Shown: in pieces, positions 6,604 through 8,570 of the stretch | How positions within the stretch are numbered: position 1 is the first letter of the stretch | Layout of the letters: every line of letters begins with the position of its first letter | Origin: Chloroflexota bacterium | GTDB taxonomy: Bacteria > Chloroflexota > Chloroflexia > Thermomicrobiales > UBA6265 | Direction of reading: 5' to 3' | Assembly (NCBI GenBank): GCA_023424355.1 | Contig: JAFAEA010000237.1 | Location: 1-8,570 of the forward strand | Length of the DNA: 8,570 bases | The notes under the pieces: model-generated | The model's input: only the letters and a program-made list of their open reading frames with translations | Database searches by the model: none | What the model was told of the DNA's origin: nothing | Made by a program: the position numbers and the translations under genes

Positions 6604-7742
6604 TCCAGCAGAGCGGCCGGTGTTTCCCACTGGCCGCTGGCTGCGCTTCGCTCGACTGCATCCAACACGGCCTGGCAACGATAGCCATCGGCGAAATCTG
6701 GTTGTGGCTGTTCGCCGGAAATCACGCCCAGGATCAGATCTCGCACCTGATGAACATGCGTGTGCTCCCAGCCGATGATGTGGCCGGTGGGCCACCAGTT
6801 ACCCACTAGTGGGTGACTGCCATCTGTCACGAGAACATTGTGGAATCCTCGCGTGAGCGCATCGTCTTCGGTCAGGTACACCTGCAGCCGATTCAGATCT
6901 TCGAGATCGAAAGCAATGGTCCCCTTTGAACCATTGATCTCAAATGAGTTCTGATTCTTCCGACCGGTCGCCAGGCGGCTGGCTTCGAACACACCGGTGG
7001 CACCGTTCTCGAATTTCGCGATGAATGCGGTCCAGTCGTCGACGGTCACTTCGCCATGCGTTTTGCCATCGATTGGCTGCTCAAGCGGTCGGGAGGTGAC
7101 TGCTGTCGCCAGTGATCCGGTAACAGACGCAATGGGACCGATCAGCATGTGAGCGAGATCGGTTATGTGTGCGCCAATATCACCAAGCGCACCGCTACCA
7201 GCAAATTCCTTCTCCAGTCGCCAGCTCATGGGTGCATTGGCATCGGCAAGCCAATCCTGCAGATAACGAGCGCGGAAGCTGCGAATCTCGCCGATGCGGC
7301 CGTCGTCGATGAGCTGCTTGGCCAGCATTACCGCCGGCACCTTGCGGTAGTTGAAGTTCACCATGCCGATAGTTCCAGCAGCGCGCCACGCGCGTACCAT
7401 CTCAGCGGCGTCTTCCAGCGTGTTCGCCAGTGGCTTCTCACAAATGACGTGCTTACCAGCAGCAAACGCTTCCATCACGACCTGATGATGCAGGTGTCCC
7501 GGTGTGGAGACATCGATAATATCGATCTCGGGATTCTCGAGCAGTGTCCGATAATCCGTCTCATATCCGGCCCATCCAAACTGATCGGCCGCAGCCGATA
7601 CTGCCTCTTCGCTTCTGCCAGAAATCGCCACCATGCGCGGCTTCGGTACGTCCGGGAAGAAGGCGTGTACCTGTCGATACGCATTGGAGTGCGCCTTACC
7701 CATGAACTTGTAGCCAACCAAACCAATTCCTGGAGTTTGCAT
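6600..7742 (-). CDS. Gfo/Idh/MocA family NAD(P)-dependent oxidoreductase
   Basis: Predicted cytosolic dehydrogenase acting on a sugar, inositol or related polyol. The Rossmann N-terminus has GIGLVGYKFMGKAH (residues 5-18) as a variant dinucleotide loop, then VAISGRS (38-44), which ends the second strand. IIDVSTPGHLHHQ (75-87) and CEKPLA (101-106) follow; the Lys of EKP is catalytic in this family. The C-terminal beta-sheet domain contains GALGDIGAHITDLA (184-197), with the conserved Asp188 and His192. At 380 residues it is typical in length. AGGA lies 8 nt upstream of the ATG. It is a single gene, convergent with the repeat kinase and divergent from the second kinase. The close-packed W-rich segment WWPTGHIIGWEHTHVHQ (316-332) fits relatives that work on inositol- or sugar-like substrates, but the actual substrate cannot be read from sequence. 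Family assignment is firm. Confidence 0.95.
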   Translation of the reverse strand: MQTPGIGLVGYKFMGKAHSNAYRQVHAFFPDVPKPRMVAISGRSEEAVSAAADQFGWAGYETDYRTLLENPEIDIIDVSTPGHLHHQVVMEAFAAGKHVICEKPLANTLEDAAEMVRAWRAAGTIGMVNFNYRKVPAVMLAKQLIDDGRIGEIRSFRARYLQDWLADANAPMSWRLEKEFAGSGALGDIGAHITDLAHMLIGPIASVTGSLATAVTSRPLEQPIDGKTHGEVTVDDWTAFIAKFENGATGVFEASRLATGRKNQNSFEINGSKGTIAFDLEDLNRLQVYLTEDDALTRGFHNVLVTDGSHPLVGNWWPTGHIIGWEHTHVHQVRDLILGVISGEQPQPDFADGYRCQAVLDAVERSAASGQWETPAALLD

Positions 7743-7762
7743 ATGCCGTATCCTGTCAATTG

Positions 7763-7790
7763 CAAGAGATGTTCGTACGAACGTCGGTTG
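7763..7790. promoter_or_regulatory. Candidate operator: 28-bp imperfect inverted repeat
   Basis: GTTCGTACGAAC at 7771-7782 is a perfect 12-bp palindrome. Extending outwards, GA/TC and CAA/TTG also pair, so 11 of 14 positions match across 7763-7790, with mismatches at 7766, 7767 and 7770. It lies in the 73-bp gap between divergent genes, with its left edge 21 bp upstream of the oxidoreductase ATG and its right edge 25 bp upstream of the kinase GTG. A bound repressor could control both. The half-sites are GTTC outside and GAAC inside-out, so this is not the usual GAAC-N4-GTTC SOS box. The cognate regulator is not in the window. Confidence 0.5.
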
Positions 7791-7805
7791 TGACTACACC
7801 ATATC

Positions 7806-7810
7806 GGGGA
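7806..7810 (+). promoter_or_regulatory. Ribosome binding site for the right-end kinase
   Basis: GGGGA lies 5 nt before the GTG at 7816. It supports that GTG as the start, which also matches the usual few residues that precede the N-lobe of such kinases. Confidence 0.55.
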
Positions 7811-7815
7811 TCATC

Positions 7816-8570
7816 GTGGCCGTCGACACATTACTCAACAACCGATTTGCCATTAACGATACCGGCATCAAGCCGCTTGGCGAAGGTGGCATGGCCATTA
7901 TCTACCCGGGTATCGATACCGAGACCGATGAGTCCATCGCTGCCAAAACCCTACTCCCCAGCTACCAGGGAGATTCGCATCGCCGCGCTCGCTTTCGGCG
8001 CGAAGCCGAGGTACTGAAAGCCGTTCAGCATCCATACATCGTGGATCTGGTCGATGTGGTGGATGGTCGCCGCGGCACCTGGATCCTGATGGAACAGTTG
8101 GAAGGCGAGAACCTGCGTGACAAGCTGGATCGGGAAGGTGCGTTCGATCCCAAAACCGTCAGTGCCTGGTTGGCACCTGTTTGTGCCGCCCTCGAGCACA
8201 TGCATCGCCTCGGCTATGTGCATCTGGATGTCACGCCGCAGAACATATTCCTCACGGATGATGGCGAGGTTAAGCTGATCGATTTCGGCATCGCCCAGAA
8301 AGCATTCATACCGCCAAAGCGGGAGGGCGACAAGCTCCTCGGCACTGCGACGTATATCTCCCCGGAGCACGGCAGCGGTCGGGTCGTGACCCCCGCTTCG
8401 GATATCTATTCCCTGGGCTGTGTCGCCTTTGAGTTGATGACCAACAAGAAGGTCTTTAGCGAGCGGGCAAACATTTCGAACGATGAAACGGTCAGTTTGC
8501 GGCAGGATAATGTGCCGGATCTCCCTTCCAGCGTGGCACCCGAATTGGATCTGCCTCTGTGGGTGGATTC
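7816..8570 (+). CDS. Hanks-type Ser/Thr protein kinase, N-terminal catalytic domain (partial at right edge)
   Basis: The frame opened by GTG 7816 stays open to the window end (251 codons) and encodes most of a eukaryotic-like kinase catalytic domain. Visible motifs are the Gly-rich loop GEGGMAIIY (22-30), the ATP-anchoring Lys44 in AAKTL, the alphaC Glu63 in RREAEVL, the HPYIVDLVDV strand (72-81) and ILMEQLEGENL hinge (90-100). They continue with the catalytic loop HLDVTPQNIFL (136-146), LIDFG (154-158), GTATYISPEH (176-185) as activation and P+1 segment, and the SDIYSLGCVAFELMT helix. The key Asp138, Asn143 and Asp156 are kept, but the Arg before Asp138 is Leu, making this a non-RD kinase. 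In bacteria such kinases phosphorylate cytosolic proteins and often carry a TM and sensor domain beyond the part seen here. It is divergent from the oxidoreductase and may share its operator. Strongly supported as a kinase; its overall architecture is unknown. Confidence 0.94.
   Translation, partial: MAVDTLLNNRFAINDTGIKPLGEGGMAIIYPGIDTETDESIAAKTLLPSYQGDSHRRARFRREAEVLKAVQHPYIVDLVDVVDGRRGTWILMEQLEGENLRDKLDREGAFDPKTVSAWLAPVCAALEHMHRLGYVHLDVTPQNIFLTDDGEVKLIDFGIAQKAFIPPKREGDKLLGTATYISPEHGSGRVVTPASDIYSLGCVAFELMTNKKVFSERANISNDETVSLRQDNVPDLPSSVAPELDLPLWVD

Noticed and set aside
6163..6795. 210-residue minus-strand open frame across the kinase/oxidoreductase junction
   Set aside because: It overlaps two well-supported coding regions in another frame and looks like Arg/Ser-rich shadow translation.
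7771..7782. SOS (LexA) box reading of the intergenic palindrome
   Set aside because: Gram-positive-type SOS boxes have GAAC-N4-GTTC; here the half-sites are in the opposite order (GTTC-N4-GAAC), and neither neighbour is a DNA-repair gene.
7149..7793. 214-residue plus-strand open frame
   Set aside because: It is antisense to the firmly identified Gfo/Idh/MocA gene and would cross the intergenic palindrome.
7951..8370. 139-residue minus-strand open frame
   Set aside because: It lies antisense to the Hanks-type kinase motifs, which are unambiguous on the plus strand.

Overview
The window looks like chromosomal DNA of a free-living bacterium of moderately high GC. The dense packing, GGAGG-type ribosome binding sites, GTG starts, a Hanks-type kinase beside a Gfo/Idh/MocA dehydrogenase and a GT4 glycosyltransferase would fit a Chloroflexota (Thermomicrobia-like) or actinobacterial genome. 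That placement is an impression from protein style, not a demonstrated assignment. No rRNA, tRNA, CRISPR array, insertion sequence or phage gene was found.

Layout, left to right. (1) Positions 1-107, minus strand: the 5' end of a thioredoxin gene (WCGPC active site), cut by the window edge. (2) 203-1372, plus: a GT-B fold, family 4 glycosyltransferase, divergent from thioredoxin. (3) 1351-2445 and 2494-4170, both minus: a likely two-gene operon. The first-transcribed gene encodes a two-TM protein with a very long cytoplasmic coiled coil. The second encodes a single-TM protein whose N-terminus strongly resembles MotB/ZorB-type stator subunits (polybasic tail, W-x3-D, FLV at the same distance after the Asp), followed by an Ala/Thr-rich coiled stalk and a small C-terminal domain that may be a degenerate OmpA-like fold. 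(4) 4312-6603, plus, divergent from that operon across a 141-bp intergenic region: an atypical kinase (HGDLTPDN catalytic loop) joined by an acidic Pro-rich linker to about six tandem helical repeats of 45-52 residues. (5) 6600-7742, minus: a Gfo/Idh/MocA NAD(P)-dependent oxidoreductase, convergent with the kinase and overlapping it by 4 bp at the stops. (6) 7816 to the window end, plus: the catalytic domain of a Hanks-type Ser/Thr kinase with a non-RD catalytic loop (HLD), divergent from the oxidoreductase across 73 bp holding a 28-bp imperfect inverted repeat with a perfect 12-bp core.

The most interesting part is 1351-6603: a candidate ion-motive or mechanosensory membrane pair (ExbB/MotA-like in role, MotB/ZorB-like in sequence) next to a divergently transcribed atypical kinase with a large helical-repeat tail. 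I infer, without direct proof, that these three genes form one envelope-signalling or defence-like unit, in which the kinase and the cytoplasmic coiled coil communicate. Thioredoxin, the glycosyltransferase and the oxidoreductase look like ordinary housekeeping or carbohydrate-metabolism neighbours.
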